Made by a program: the position numbers and the translations under genes
Notes under the pieces: model-generated
Seen by the model: the letters and a program-made list of their open reading frames with translations, nothing else
Told to the model about the DNA's origin: nothing
Database searches by the model: none
In this document: positions 46,879 through 57,439 of the stretch, one piece after another
Layout: the number at the start of each line of letters is the position of its first letter
Position numbering within the stretch: position 1 is the first letter of the stretch
Origin: Pholiota molesta
Lineage: Eukaryota > Basidiomycota > Agaricomycetes > Agaricales > Strophariaceae
DNA length: 64,000 nt
Direction: 5' to 3'
NCBI GenBank assembly: GCA_014925825.1
Contig: JACGCK010000034.1
Location: 124,001 to 188,000, forward strand

Positions 46879-48184
46879 ACGTCGTAGTAGTACCACTGCC
46901 ACTGTACAGGTTTCAGGGATGAAGTATGTAATCACAATCGCACATCCTGCGGTCAATGTATTGGATACAAGCTTATTTACGATGTATAATCTGGATTTCG
47001 AATGTAAAAGATACGACATAATTAGAACGAATACGGATACAAACAGTCGAATACAGCTACTACAGAATGATGAAATGTGAGTCTGCCGGTTTGAAGCTGC
47101 AAAAGTTGCGAGGTCGCCAGCCAGCCACCTAAGTGCGTTCAACATTCTTTTTTCCCATGTTTCCAAGACCATGTCACGTTGTTCGAATAGGAATATAAAA
47201 AATATATAAACGACGAGAAGACACACTAGGTTCATCACTGCCCGACGAGGAGATGCCCGGAAGAAAGACCACGCAAGAGACGATGAAGGAGAGCCAGGAC
47301 GCGGCGAAGATGGAGATAAACTGGGAAGGGTTCAACGACGCTATGACGCCCCTAGCACCCTTCCACAACACAGCGCGCCTCCATTCGAGTATGGCCCCCC
47401 CACGAAAAGCAAATAGACCACCCCTGCACTACCCATAGTCATAGCGCCGTGCGCGCAGGTGCTTCACAGGCTTCCCATTACGAACGGAAAGCCCACAACG
47501 CCGCACTGAGAGTCCAGGTGGCCAAGAAGAGCGAGTTATCGCATACTTGTATTGACGATCCGTGGCATCTTCAACCCAGCCGGCGTTTTCTCAGTCGATC
47601 GATGAGTGCATGTCGGCGCGTATAATGAGATGAGACTCGGAGAGCACTAGCGTCGCTGAATTTGGCGACGAGATTGTTGTTGCGGAGGCGAGGTAGCATG
47701 AGGCGCCGGTGTTATACTTCTGATTGTCCATCGTCCCACGTCGCTCGCCGCATAAAAAACTGACATGTACCTTTCTCGACAATCCTGAGACGCATATGAC
47801 GCATACAGAGGAGGCAGGCATAGAAGATATTCGTGGCAACGGGCATCGAGGAGTAACTTGGGGAGCCAGAGTAGGATGGAAATTGTCACTGATGCAATGG
47901 AGACAACTTAGTGGCTCTATAGAATACATAGCTCATGTCGGCGGACGTCTGAAGGGGATGAATTACTCGTCGCTCGACATCGTGCGGCTACGTAGAGGTG
48001 GTGAACGGGGAAAGACGGGGAAGGGCTAGGCGTGACGTTAGGCAGGGGTTTTCTTGTCACTAGTCACGATCGGTCCGTTGCCTCCGATTACCCATTTTTC
48101 TTTCCACTTCCACCTATTCAATATTCAGTTCTGACCGACCTCCTCTCAGTTACTCCTACGCTCCCAAACTCGCCTCATTGTATG
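46879..48184. other. Intergenic with duplicated HNH flank
   Basis: 46,879-47,000 is the shared 3' flank of DUF3632-like genes. 47,600-48,060 resembles the HNH 5' flank (with TCGTCGCTCGACATCGTGCG). 47,253-47,438 is an open frame (MPGRKTTQETMKESQDAAKM) with no known relative, probably not a gene. Confidence 0.4.
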
Positions 48185-48825
48185 TTCTGAGTGCCTAATG
48201 GCGTCGCGGATGCAGTCAGAGCCGCCAAGGGCCGTATAGCAATGCCCTCCGACGTTGAATCCTGGGCCACGTTCGACACCACTAGAGAAATGTCCGAGGC
48301 GCTCTTCAAAGACGCCCCAGTCGCGCTCTGCCGCCAAAAAAGGTGTCCGTCCATTCAGCCTCTCGTCGTTCGAATAGGCCCCATTGAGAATGCTCGCTGT
48401 ACAGGCTTTAGTCCGCGACGTCGATCGTAACTGGGAAATACGACGCGCGTGCAGTACATGCAAATAGCGAGCTCCAAGACATCGTCAATGCCAACGCTAG
48501 CACAGGGACCGCACCCACGGAGTGCGGGCACATATTCCCGGTAACTGCGGCGTGCGCGCGCGTGGCGCAGTACTCCGGTGTGGGGGAATGGATTGAGCGG
48601 ATATGTCGGGAGATGGACGAGGGGAGGTGCAGGAGGTCGACGGGGCTGAATTCGGGGGCAGGTGGAGTGAGGGAGCCTGGGGCCCGATGGTCGTGGTCCT
48701 GCGGTTGTCGGGAGTTGCGAAAAGTTCGTGTACGGTGGTGTGTTCATGACTGTCAAGTTGATGTTGTCCATAACGTCCGATGACGCTTGTAGACGACTTC
48801 CGCGTCGGCTTCGACGTGTTCGCCA
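48185..48825 (+). pseudogene. Scrambled HNH nuclease relic
   Basis: Pieces of the 1.1 kb HNH gene occur in altered order: exon 2 (ADAVRAAKGRIAMPSDVES, ATFDTTREMSEALFKDAP) at 48,200-48,330, exon 3 trace to about 48,540, exon 5 (ACARVAQYSGVGEWIERICR, REMDEGRC) at 48,545-48,640, and only then exon 4 (MTLVDDFRVGFDVFA) at 48,779-48,824. Frames are broken between pieces. The last piece is fused to the DUF3632 upstream block. Confidence 0.8.
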
Positions 48826-49010
48826 TAACTTTGGTTTCAGGCTTGGGACCAAGGCCTCAGGAATTGCTCCTTCGCCATAATAGAACTCACGCGATGGACC
48901 CACAAGGCCTCAGAGATCAAACACTTTTGATGAAAATGAAAGTCGTCAACAGATCACCGGCGCCGTGACTTCTTATCACTTCCTTCTTCGCCATTCTTCC
49001 TACTACAATC
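48826..49010 (+). promoter_or_regulatory. Conserved upstream region of DUF3632-like gene 5
   Basis: Begins ATAACTTTGGTTTCAGGCTT right after the HNH relic, with GGGACCAAGGCCTCAGG (a shortened form of the element), GACCCACAAGGCCTCAG and ATCACCGGCGCCGTGACTTC. The stretch after GTGACTTC is shorter than in other copies. Confidence 0.5.
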
Positions 49011-49952
49011 ATGTCGACTACCACTACTCTGAACCTCGTCTTCCGTGAATACACAGCCGCAGAAAATGCTCAGCACCCATCCACTCTCGATGTCGAACCA
49101 AAAGTCTTCCCCATCCTCGACGCATATCTCCAGCCCTCATCTGTGATATCGGCGACGACTGCTGCAGAGGCGATTGCCAAACTTTTCCCGCCTGGATTGG
49201 TGGACTATACCTCCCTGTTGCGCCTCTGGGATCTTTTCATCGAGGTGGTAGAGCAAATCCCTTGGCAGCACCCATCTCAGGACAAACTCGTCGCATTGAT
49301 AAAAACCCTCCGCGACCTCCCCGATCCAACCACGATTACCATCGTCGATTGGGACTATGGCCCCACAAAGCTTTGGGCTGATCTCCCAGTTCTTGGTCAT
49401 GTTTTGACGGACAACCTTGAATCACACGGTAAATAACTATCCCGTTTTCTTACATTCATTACACTGTGTTAATCATTCTTCCTTAAATAAGGCATCATCA
49501 TAAACGATGATTCAGACAAAGAGAAGCGATCACGTATCCGTGACATCAACTTCCAGGCCTTCGCTGCGCGGTTGACCACAGAGGGCGTTTCCGATGTCTC
49601 AAGACTCGCTGTATATCGTATACGCAACGTTCTCGAGGTCGATCCGGACTTCTACCTTCCGGGCTATGACAAAGTAGGCCCTCATCTGGATACTGGCATC
49701 CCCGTGGCGAATGTATGGATCTCCCTTGCCAGCAAACTCATTTTCGGTCTCTGCAAAGTGAACGGAGAGGGCGCTAGTTGGAATCAGATACCTGGTGGAA
49801 AACATTGGAAAGGAAGTGCAGGCTTTTCTGTTGAACGATGGGAGTTCTGGAAGCTGAGATTGGATGAGATAGCAATAAACGACGAGGCTAGTGAGGAAAC
49901 GCGAGGTATTGCGAAAAAGATGAAGGAAACGATGATCGCGGCCGAAGCTTGA
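49011..49952 (+). CDS. DUF3632-like protein, copy 5
   Basis: Exons 49,011-49,428 and 49,492-49,952; 292 aa. Like copy 4 it has the short form (FPPGLVDYTSLLRLWDLF). The linker reads NDDSDKEKRSRIRDINF and gives the unoccupied target site of the transposon found in copy 3. The C-terminal half keeps VGPHLDTGIPVANVWISLAS and ERWEFWKLRLDEIA. No lesions. Confidence 0.8.
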
Positions 49953-50829
49953 ACGTCGTAGTACTTAGTACCACTGCATGTAGTTGACGAGACATGTGAG
50001 CTTTGAAATTCAAGTGCGGATAACGTAGTTTCGAAATGGAACAGCTAAAATTATTGTTTTCGGGCATCGAAGGGTACAGGTAATGCTGAACGAGGCTCAG
50101 GTCCTCAGGAGCCACTTCGATCCCGTTTTCACCGCGCGTGGCCAACATGAGCCAACATGAGACCCGAACAGTCCGAGTTTGTGTGTATAGCGTTCTCCGA
50201 TCCGTCGTGCCAGATGGGTTCGGTATGTGCTATCTAGGCAGAACGTGCAACGCCTGGGCCACCTGCGGCAGCCTTCTGTGCCCGCATAGCTAATTTTAGA
50301 GTGTCGGATTTCTATTTCTGGGCGCTGCGTCCGCACTTTGAATGCGCGACTGTGGCGTCCTGTAGGAGTGTAATTGTAACTGGATATTTTGGATAGCCCG
50401 TTGATGGCCATTTGTATGCATATGGTGTTATATCATAGCGGTGTTCTGATGTGGAATTTGGATTTCGGATTTGAGGTCAGTCAAAGTAATCTCGCGTGTT
50501 CTGAGCAGTATCACGGCGTTCAACGGTTGTTTTCTAGGGGAATACTGCTGGCTTATCTGGTCATCGAACATCACTCGCAGACGCGAAAACCTAAGACAAG
50601 GCAATGACAATGGGCGTCTGGACAGAAGTAAAAGTCAAAAAGTGAATGAAGAAAAAGGCGTACGAAAGCATGATGTATGTTTTCTGCCATACGATTTACT
50701 TTGACATGCTTTTCACCCGTTCAAAGCGGAGCTACGTATGTCTTTTACGGGAAGTGAGGGAAAAGGCAGGAACATCATCAAATAAAGCTCGACATGGAGA
50801 TATTGAAGTAGTAAATATAAACATAGAGC

Positions 50830-50922
50830 AAGAAAACATATAAAAGGGCAAGCTCTCAATGTTAGTTTCCTCAGAATCAACTCATTTACTGGTTCTATCT
50901 TCCATTACACACTTCTCTTAAC
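50830..50922 (+). promoter_or_regulatory. TATA box and leader of crystallin-like gene 1
   Basis: TATAAAA at 50,839-50,845 followed by GGGCAAGCT, about 80 bases before the ATG. The same box and following bases occur in inverted sense at 52,549-52,565 in front of gene 2. Confidence 0.65.
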
Positions 50923-51417
50923 ATGTACGCTAAATTCGTTCGCCTCTTCGTCATTGCCGCTGTCGCTCTCGTCGGCGCCAACGCTGCACCCGCCGCGAAT
51001 GTCGTGAGTACCCACCAACTAAATTATCTGCGACTTATCTCTGAACAACACACAGGAGAACATCAATGCGAGAGCCGCTGCAGTCGACGGCCATCTCTTC
51101 GTCTGCACCGATGACAACTTCACCGGCGACTGTGCCAATTTCGCGTTCAACGTCGACGAATGCATCAACTTCAACTCGCCGTTCCAGGACTCCATCTCGA
51201 GCTTCGGCCCCGACGCAGGGTTCATCTGCATTACTTACACGTGAGTAACTGTACTGCCCCACACGGATAGTACACATACGGATATGATGCTAATGGGCTG
51301 TTTATTAGGGACGCCAATTGCTCTGGATTGACCTACACCGCGACCAGCCCCGGGTTTTCCAGCCTTCCTGTTGGCATCAACGACGCTATCAGCTCCTTCC
51401 AGTGCTTCCACCAGTAG
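50923..51417 (+). CDS. Small secreted beta/gamma-crystallin-like protein 1
   Basis: Exons 50,923-51,003, 51,056-51,240, 51,309-51,417; 124 aa. Signal peptide MYAKFVRLFVIAAVALVGAN followed by APA. The mature part reads HLFVCTDDNFTGDCANFAFN, DECINFNSPFQDSISSFGPD, AGFICITYT, then DANCSGLTYTA and NDAISSFQCFHQ. Paired cysteines and the repeated xxISSF pattern are those of small secreted fungal proteins with a beta/gamma-crystallin-like (Greek key) fold; I am fairly sure of the type but not of a named family. Role unknown; it could act in the cell wall or in competition with other organisms. Forms a convergent pair with the copy at 51,969-52,480. Confidence 0.8.
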
Positions 51418-51968
51418 AGCATTTCTTCGTCACGCAGGATCGAAGGTGGTTTTATGTACTACTGAGCTTCGTTTGTAACATATTCTTTCAAATGGGATAG
51501 CGTCATTGGCCAATGACAAACATATTTCTATACGGTTTGACAAGAGCCTTGTAGAGGACCAAGCTGTCAGCCCCGACTTTAAGAAATGAACTCAAATGCA
51601 ATTAATAAATAATGCATCGCCTACACTTCCGTGTCTTATAAGTTATACACTCCATCCAGCCGCTTGCCAAGCACTTACCCTGTCAGAATCACAGATGTAG
51701 AATTTCATCAGAGAATTTAGTGCTAGTGAGTCCTTTAACAACCGCCGAATTATTTCTTAATGTCCACAGTCTCAGACTCCCTCATTGACATATTTTATCA
51801 GAAATAAATCGAGGATCGACAACATGGCCGTCGACATGGCTCTCATCAACCGTACAAGTAGAAATATGTTTGTCATTTGCCAATGACGGTATCCCATTTG
51901 AGATAATACGTTACAAACGAAGCTCAGTAGTACACAAAACCATCGATTGATCCTCCGAGACAAACGCT
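51418..51968. other. Convergent 3' flanks and centre of the inverted duplication
   Basis: The outer parts are the duplicated 3' flanks of the two crystallin-like genes; the unique centre is about 51,530-51,840. Polyadenylation of the two convergent genes must fall here. No gene. Confidence 0.6.
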
Positions 51969-52480
51969 CTACACGCGGAAGCACAGGAAGGAGCTGATTT
52001 CGTTGTCGATGCCAGCAGGAAGGCTAGTGAACCCAGGTTTGACCGCTGTGTAGGTCTCTCCAGTACTACATCCGGCGTCCCTAGTAATAAACAGCCCATT
52101 AGCATCCATATCCGTATATGTACTACTTATCCCTGTGGGGCAGTAAAGTTAAGTTACTCACGTGTAGGTAGTGCAGCTAAATCCTGCGTCGGGGCCGAAG
52201 CTCGAGATGGAGTCCTGGAACGGCGAGCTGAAGTTGATGCACTCGTCGACGTTGAACGCGAAGTTGGCACAGTCGCCGGTGAAGTCGATGTCGGTGCAGA
52301 CAAAGAGATTGCCGTCGGCTTGAGCGGCTCTCGCGTTGAGGGTCTCCTATATAGTTGTTCAGAGACCGCAGATAATCCAGCTAGTGAATACTACTTACGA
52401 CATTCGCGGCGGGTGCAGCGTTGGCGCCAACGAGAGCGACAGCGGCAATGACGAAGAGGCGAGCAAATTTAGCGTACATG
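51969..52480 (-). CDS. Small secreted beta/gamma-crystallin-like protein 2
   Basis: Minus-strand exons 52,480-52,400, 52,346-52,162, 52,080-51,969; 125 aa. Signal peptide MYAKFARLFVIAAVALVGAN. Mature part NLFVCTDIDFTGDCANFAFN, DECINFSSPFQDSISSFGPD, AGFSCTTYT, DAGCSTGETYTA, IDNEISSFLCFRV. Exon sizes match gene 1 (81, 185, then 112 against 109), and every cysteine is kept, with changes mainly between them. Both genes look functional. Confidence 0.8.
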
Positions 52481-54181
52481 TTGAGAGAAATGTGTAATGG
52501 ACGATAGAACCAGTAAATGAGTTGATTCTGAGAAAACTGACATTGAAAGCTTGCCCTTTTATATGTTTTCTTGCTCTCTATGTTTGTAACGAATACTTTA
52601 ATATCTCCTACTTTTTCCCCGCTTCCCGGTAAAACATGTACCGCTCCGTTTTGACCGGTTGAAAGACTTGTCAGAATTATCATATGGTAGAAAACACAAT
52701 ACATCATGCTTTCATGCGCGTTTGAATTTTTTTGTTCACTCTTTTTCGATTTTTCGTCTGTACGGATGCCCATTGCCATTACCTTGTCTGAGGCTCCCTC
52801 GCCTGCGAGTGATATGCCATGCCCAGATATGCTACTTAACAGTGTCTTCATAGAAAAACAACCATTGGACGCGCCGTGATACTGCTCAGAACACACGAAA
52901 ATACTTTGACAACCCTCAAATCGGAAAAATCAAATTGCACATCAGAACACAGCTACGGTATAACACCATACGGGTCATCCAAAATATTTATACCACTACA
53001 GGACGCCCAAAGGCTCACATCCAAAGTCCGGCCGCCGCGGGCCAGAGACAGATCCAGAGCGCCGACCCGCTAAAATTAACCATTGTGGGCGCAGAAGGAT
53101 GCAGGCGTCAAACCGTGGACGATCAGCCGCCTGCCATAGCACATACGAACGCCCATGTGGAACGCAGCGTCGGAGAACGCTATTCTGAACCCCCCGTCTT
53201 GACCGCACCAGCGCTGGGCCACAGTGTGTGTACCATGTGGGTGTAGCGAATGATACGGCGTCTTTGACGTCGTTCCTGGCCCGTTCTCGGCGGTTCTCAG
53301 CGCCGACAAGACAGATATAGAGGACAGACCACCCTTGCCTCCAGAAGAACATCCGAACAGTGCACACCAACGCAAACACAAATTTCATAAATAATACATC
53401 GCCCACAGTTCCAAACCGGTATCGCATCAACGACACCCAATACACCCAATAAAAAGAATTCAACGCGCCACGTCAGGTCAGAGTCAAGGGTTCAACGTTC
53501 AGGGATCGGAAGGCAACGGTTCAGGATGAGATATGAGGAATGTGATGTGATGGGGGTGCAGATACGCAAGTATGTATACTTATAAGTAGATGGTCGATTA
53601 TGCGTGATGGGAAGAGGGGAATTCGTTCTGGGATGGGTGTTGGGGCGAGGGGGTTGCGGTTGCGGGACACCTAGGCCCCTGAGATTATGGTCCAGAGAGA
53701 AAGAGGCAAATACGGAGGGCAAAAAACGAAAGAGCACGGAAAAAAAGAATAGTAAAAAAATCCTTGTGTAAAAGCAACCCCACCACCGTCGGTGGAAAGG
53801 AAAGGGAAAAGGGAAAGTGAAAAGAGATTAGGATGTGTCGACTACCATAAACAATAAAATAGAATAGCATAAAAGATGGGAAAAAAGTAATATAATCATA
53901 TCCCGTACCGTCTTCTTCTCCCTTCTTTGTTCTTTCTTCATTTCATCTTCATGATTACCTTCGTTCGTTCGTCAGTCGTTCGTAGTTCTTCAGTGTTCTG
54001 GGCGGTGGATGGGGATGATGTCGTAAATAATGAGGGGTGGGCGGCGTGGGACAAGATGCGTGATTCGGACGCGGTTGCTGATAGCGACCGGCACGCGAAG
54101 GGGGCGGCGGAGCGGAAGCGCACATCACGACCGGCAGGCGAACACCCCCACCAGCGCACCAGACACCGGGCAGCACCCGCT
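52481..54181. other. Outer arm of the inverted duplication, then 3' flank of the next gene
   Basis: 52,481-53,210 is the 5' flank of crystallin-like gene 2 and part of the inverted arm. 53,240-54,181 has no recognised exon; 53,700-53,930 is A/T-rich with short A-runs. It probably includes the 3' end of the minus-strand gene that stops at 54,182. Confidence 0.4.
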
Positions 54182-55603
54182 TCACGCCCTCCCGCCCACC
54201 ACCGCAGGCTGCGCGCGCGGCTCCACCCTTACCCCCTCCTCGCCCGCGCCCACGCCGCCGGCCCCCGCCAGCGCCTCCAGCCGCTCCTCCATGCCCATCC
54301 CCAGCCCCTGGCGCTCCCACTCCCCGCCCACATTGTCCAGCAGCGCAATAGAATCCCGCATCCCCGGGTGCGTCAGGCCCCCAGGCAGCGGCGCGCCGAG
54401 CGCGCCCAGATTCAGCCCGAGGCCCAGCGCCGGCGTCAGCGCCCCCGAGACCGACACATTGCGGATGCTCCCCGCGCGGCTCGCGGACGCGCTGGGGCTC
54501 CCGAGGCCGAGGCCGCTGACGCCCGGGATGTGCGGCGGCGGCTCGCTCCCCGCGGCGGTCGTCAGCGCGCTCAGCGGCGTGAGCTGCGCGGGCGTCGACG
54601 CGCGCAGGTCCGCGTAGGACATGAAGGAGAGGCGCTTCGTCGCGCCGTGCAGCGTCGGCGACGGCGGGTGCGAGGGCGCGAGCGCGGACGTCTGCGAGCG
54701 CGGGGACGCGAGCGGGGACGCGCCGCCGCCCGGGGAGGTGAGCGACGGCTCCTCCGCTGCGGGCGCGGCCGCGGGGAGCACGGGGAGGCTGCCGTCGCTC
54801 GACAGCTGCGTGACGGTGCTCGCGGTGTCGGTGGTGCGGATCACGGGCCGCGTGTGCGAGTGGGAGGGCGAGGAGGAGGCGGAGGTGGAGGCGGGGGGCG
54901 ACTCGAGGCGCGCCTGGGGGATGCTGAGCAGCAGCTCCGCCGCGCTGATCTTGCTGCCTATGGGGCTCGGACTGCGACTCCTGAAGCTGCCTATCGGGCT
55001 CGCGAACCCGCTGGTCCGGCCGCCGATGGACCCTGACATGCCGCCGCCTGCGCCCCCGGAGAAGTCGAACTGGACGCCCGTTGGGGCTGGGGCGACGACA
55101 GAGACCTGTTCGCCGGGGGAAAGGGCGTCGGAGTCGCCGGGCAGGGAGCCGAGGATGGCTGCGGCGCTGTCGAGGACGGAGGGCACGGACTGTTCTAGTG
55201 CCTCGGTGCCTTTGGCGCGTGGGATGCGATGTGGATTCGGGGGCTGGTAGGTGTGTGGGGAAGTCGGGGAGAGAGGATAACTGGGGGGCGATGGTGGCAC
55301 GAGCGGTTCGATGTCGCGCTCAAAGATGGCCGACGACGACGAGTGGCTTGGAGCACCGTCAGTATACACCACGGAAGAGAGAAGAGGCACTCACACCGAG
55401 GTGGGGGATGATGGGATGGAGCTGGCGGAGGAGCCGCCAACGCGGGGGTCGCCTGTGCGCAGGTGCTGCGAGGTCCTGCGGTGGCCGGGGGAGACGAGGG
55501 CAGTGGCGGAGGTCATGTGGCGGAGGTCGATGGGCGGCGGTGGGGAGGCGGTCGTCGCTGGTGGGGACGGTGAGGAGGGGTGGGAGGGAGTGTTGGTGGC
55601 CAT
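54182..55603 (-). CDS. Ser/Pro/Ala-rich protein of unknown function
   Basis: Two exons: 55,603 to about 55,400 (MATNTPSHPSSPSPPATTAS to SSIPSSPTS) and about 55,347 to 54,182, joined through a GTGAGT donor and a CCAAG acceptor to read SSPTSV-HSSSSAIFERDIE; about 457 aa. Long disordered Ser/Pro runs (SRSPSPIGSKISAAELLLSI, SPGGGASPLASPRSQTSALA) alternate with motif-like pieces ATKRLSFMSYADLRASTPAQ and NVGGEWERQGLGMGMEERLE. No signal peptide, membrane segment or known domain. RRTS/KRLS-type sites suggest a phosphorylated regulatory or scaffold protein, which is inference. Single copy, high G+C, outside the duplicated blocks. A 369-codon frame on the other strand is its shadow. Confidence 0.7.
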
Positions 55604-57109
55604 GGTGGTTTGTTGAGAGGAGCAATCCAGCGGTCACCATCGCACGACTCAACATTACATAATCGCACACCATCTTCCGGCGGACCGGCTGCGTCCACAG
55701 CCCAGGCATGATCAACTGCTATGCCAACTTGTATGCGTTTTCTGTGATGCACATATTGGTCGAAGCCTAGGCGATGCGATATCCATTCATCTTTCTTATT
55801 GCATGTATCTGGGGTGCGTCCTGCTGGGCTTGTGGCAGAATCGGCACTAAAACCTTAATCAGATGGAATGATCCGCTTGACATTTTCTGTGGCATGCCGA
55901 CAAGCAAGACATCTTGCAGACTTGCAGTGTTTGCCAACCTCCAAGTTCCCTTCCTACTCGCGATCAAACAAACGAATGGTTAATAGGTTTCATCCCTCGA
56001 TTGCACAGCGAAATTTGAAAGAGTGCATCATTGTCGACGTCGATATCGCACAGCTGTACCGCATTCTGCCAAATACTGCGCGATATTGGTATGTAAAAGT
56101 TTCTTCCAACGTCCGTTGAACTTCTTCAGCCGGTAGGCTGCTTGACGCGACCTACAGGTACTGCGCCTTATGCTTGATATAGACTGTAGCTCTTACTACC
56201 ATCACCTTGAACAGAGCCCTGAATCACAGCATCTTACATACGATTATACATCGCCGTACTAGCCCCTCCTTGACATGCGATGCTGATCTGTCCAAAGCCC
56301 TTATCTGATATTACAGTGCTTTGAGCAAGCATCTAATTATAGGCCGCTCTGGTCTCCCATTCATAGCTTCAATCGAGTTAAAATGTTATTTAATGATATA
56401 TTAGGATTCGTGTCTTCGAGTTGGCAAGGCGCACGGTTCTGATTGTCGATGGGAAATTTCATGCAAGCCCGCTGGCATCCACGCTCCACGTTAAACTCTG
56501 ATACGCAACGTAATAGATATACGGACACTCCATTGAACTTCGACCGTGTCAGATGGCCGTTGGTTTGCAATGATATTGGAAATTCCGAACGAAGCATCGA
56601 GAATACGAAATGATTTAAGCCGTGTACCATTCCACCTTTAAAGCTATGGCGCACGGTTCAGCTTTTCGTTAGGAATTTCCATGGACATGTAAACCCGCTG
56701 GTGTCCACATTACACTCCGATACGCAACGTAGAGATACGGACACTATTATTGAAAAATTCTGAATGGCTGTTGGTTTTGAAATATCATTGAAAAATTCTG
56801 ATCAAGGCGTCCAGAATAAAGAAGTGTTAGGTCCCATCTTCAGAAGGACTTGCCTTCACCCTTCTGGCCGATAGCGGTGCAGGTCGGGTTGTGGTTTCGG
56901 GGTTCTCTTCGTATGGTATTAAGCGCGATCATTGTAGGTCCAACCTCTGGAGTCAAAAATACTCTAGATATGGGTGTAACTTGAATAACTTGAACGCCAA
57001 GGAACCGTTAGCAACAGAGGGCAAAAAATGTGTAAAGATCAAACTTTCTATGCTCGTTTACCTGAGAATTGAATCATTCGTTAGTTATATATTCATCCAA
57101 ATTTACTCC
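55604..57109. other. Intergenic with a two-unit tandem repeat
   Basis: No gene recognised. 56,427-56,640 and 56,643-56,840 are diverged tandem copies (GCGCACGGTTC, CCCGCTGG.(A/G)TCCAC, GATACGCAACGTA, ATACGGACAC in both). Confidence 0.5.
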
Positions 57110-57439
57110 AGAGCCGCTGAAGTCGACGGCCATCTCTTTCTCCGCGCCAACAACTTCACCGGCGTCTGCGTCAATGTCGCGGTCGACAACTGCATCAACT
57201 TCTTCTACCCGTTCCAGTACTTTACGGCCCCAATCCTAGGTTCCTTTGTTCCTTTGCACTACGTAGACATGCGAATAAGTAACCTCCAACGCCTGGTTGA
57301 AACTCAGCTTGCGAATTCAATGTGAACGTGCACTCATTGCATTCAGTGATTCCGACTGTCGTGGATCGACCTACGGATCTTATTCCGAATGCGACATACC
57401 CATTGGCAAATGGAGTTCAGCTGCGCCACTATGAATAGT
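57110..57439 (+). pseudogene. Decayed crystallin-like secreted protein, copy 3
   Basis: Exon 2 relic reads RAAEVDGHLFLRANNFTGVC and VDNCINFFYPFQYF, and an exon 3 relic reads DSDCRGSTYGSYSECDIPI. The first cysteine is lost (FLRANN for FVCTDD), the ISSFGPD segment is destroyed by a shift, and no signal peptide exon lies upstream in a readable form. Confidence 0.7.

Larger units (their letters stand above)
50140..53210. repeat. Large inverted duplication around two crystallin-like genes
   Basis: About 50,140-51,530 and 53,210-51,840 are inverted copies, arms of roughly 1.4 kb with about 300 bases between. Shared landmarks include AACATATAAAAGGGCAAGCT-type promoters, the coding exons and 3' flanks (GGTTTTATGTACTACTGAGC against its complement near 51,925). 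Arms have diverged by substitutions and small indels. Confidence 0.85.

Noticed and set aside
53927..55036. Plus-strand open frame of 369 codons
   Set aside because: It is Arg/Ala/Gly-rich and lies antisense to the Ser/Pro-rich gene at 54,182-55,603, whose frame has motif-like segments and a good splice junction. High G+C makes long shadow frames.
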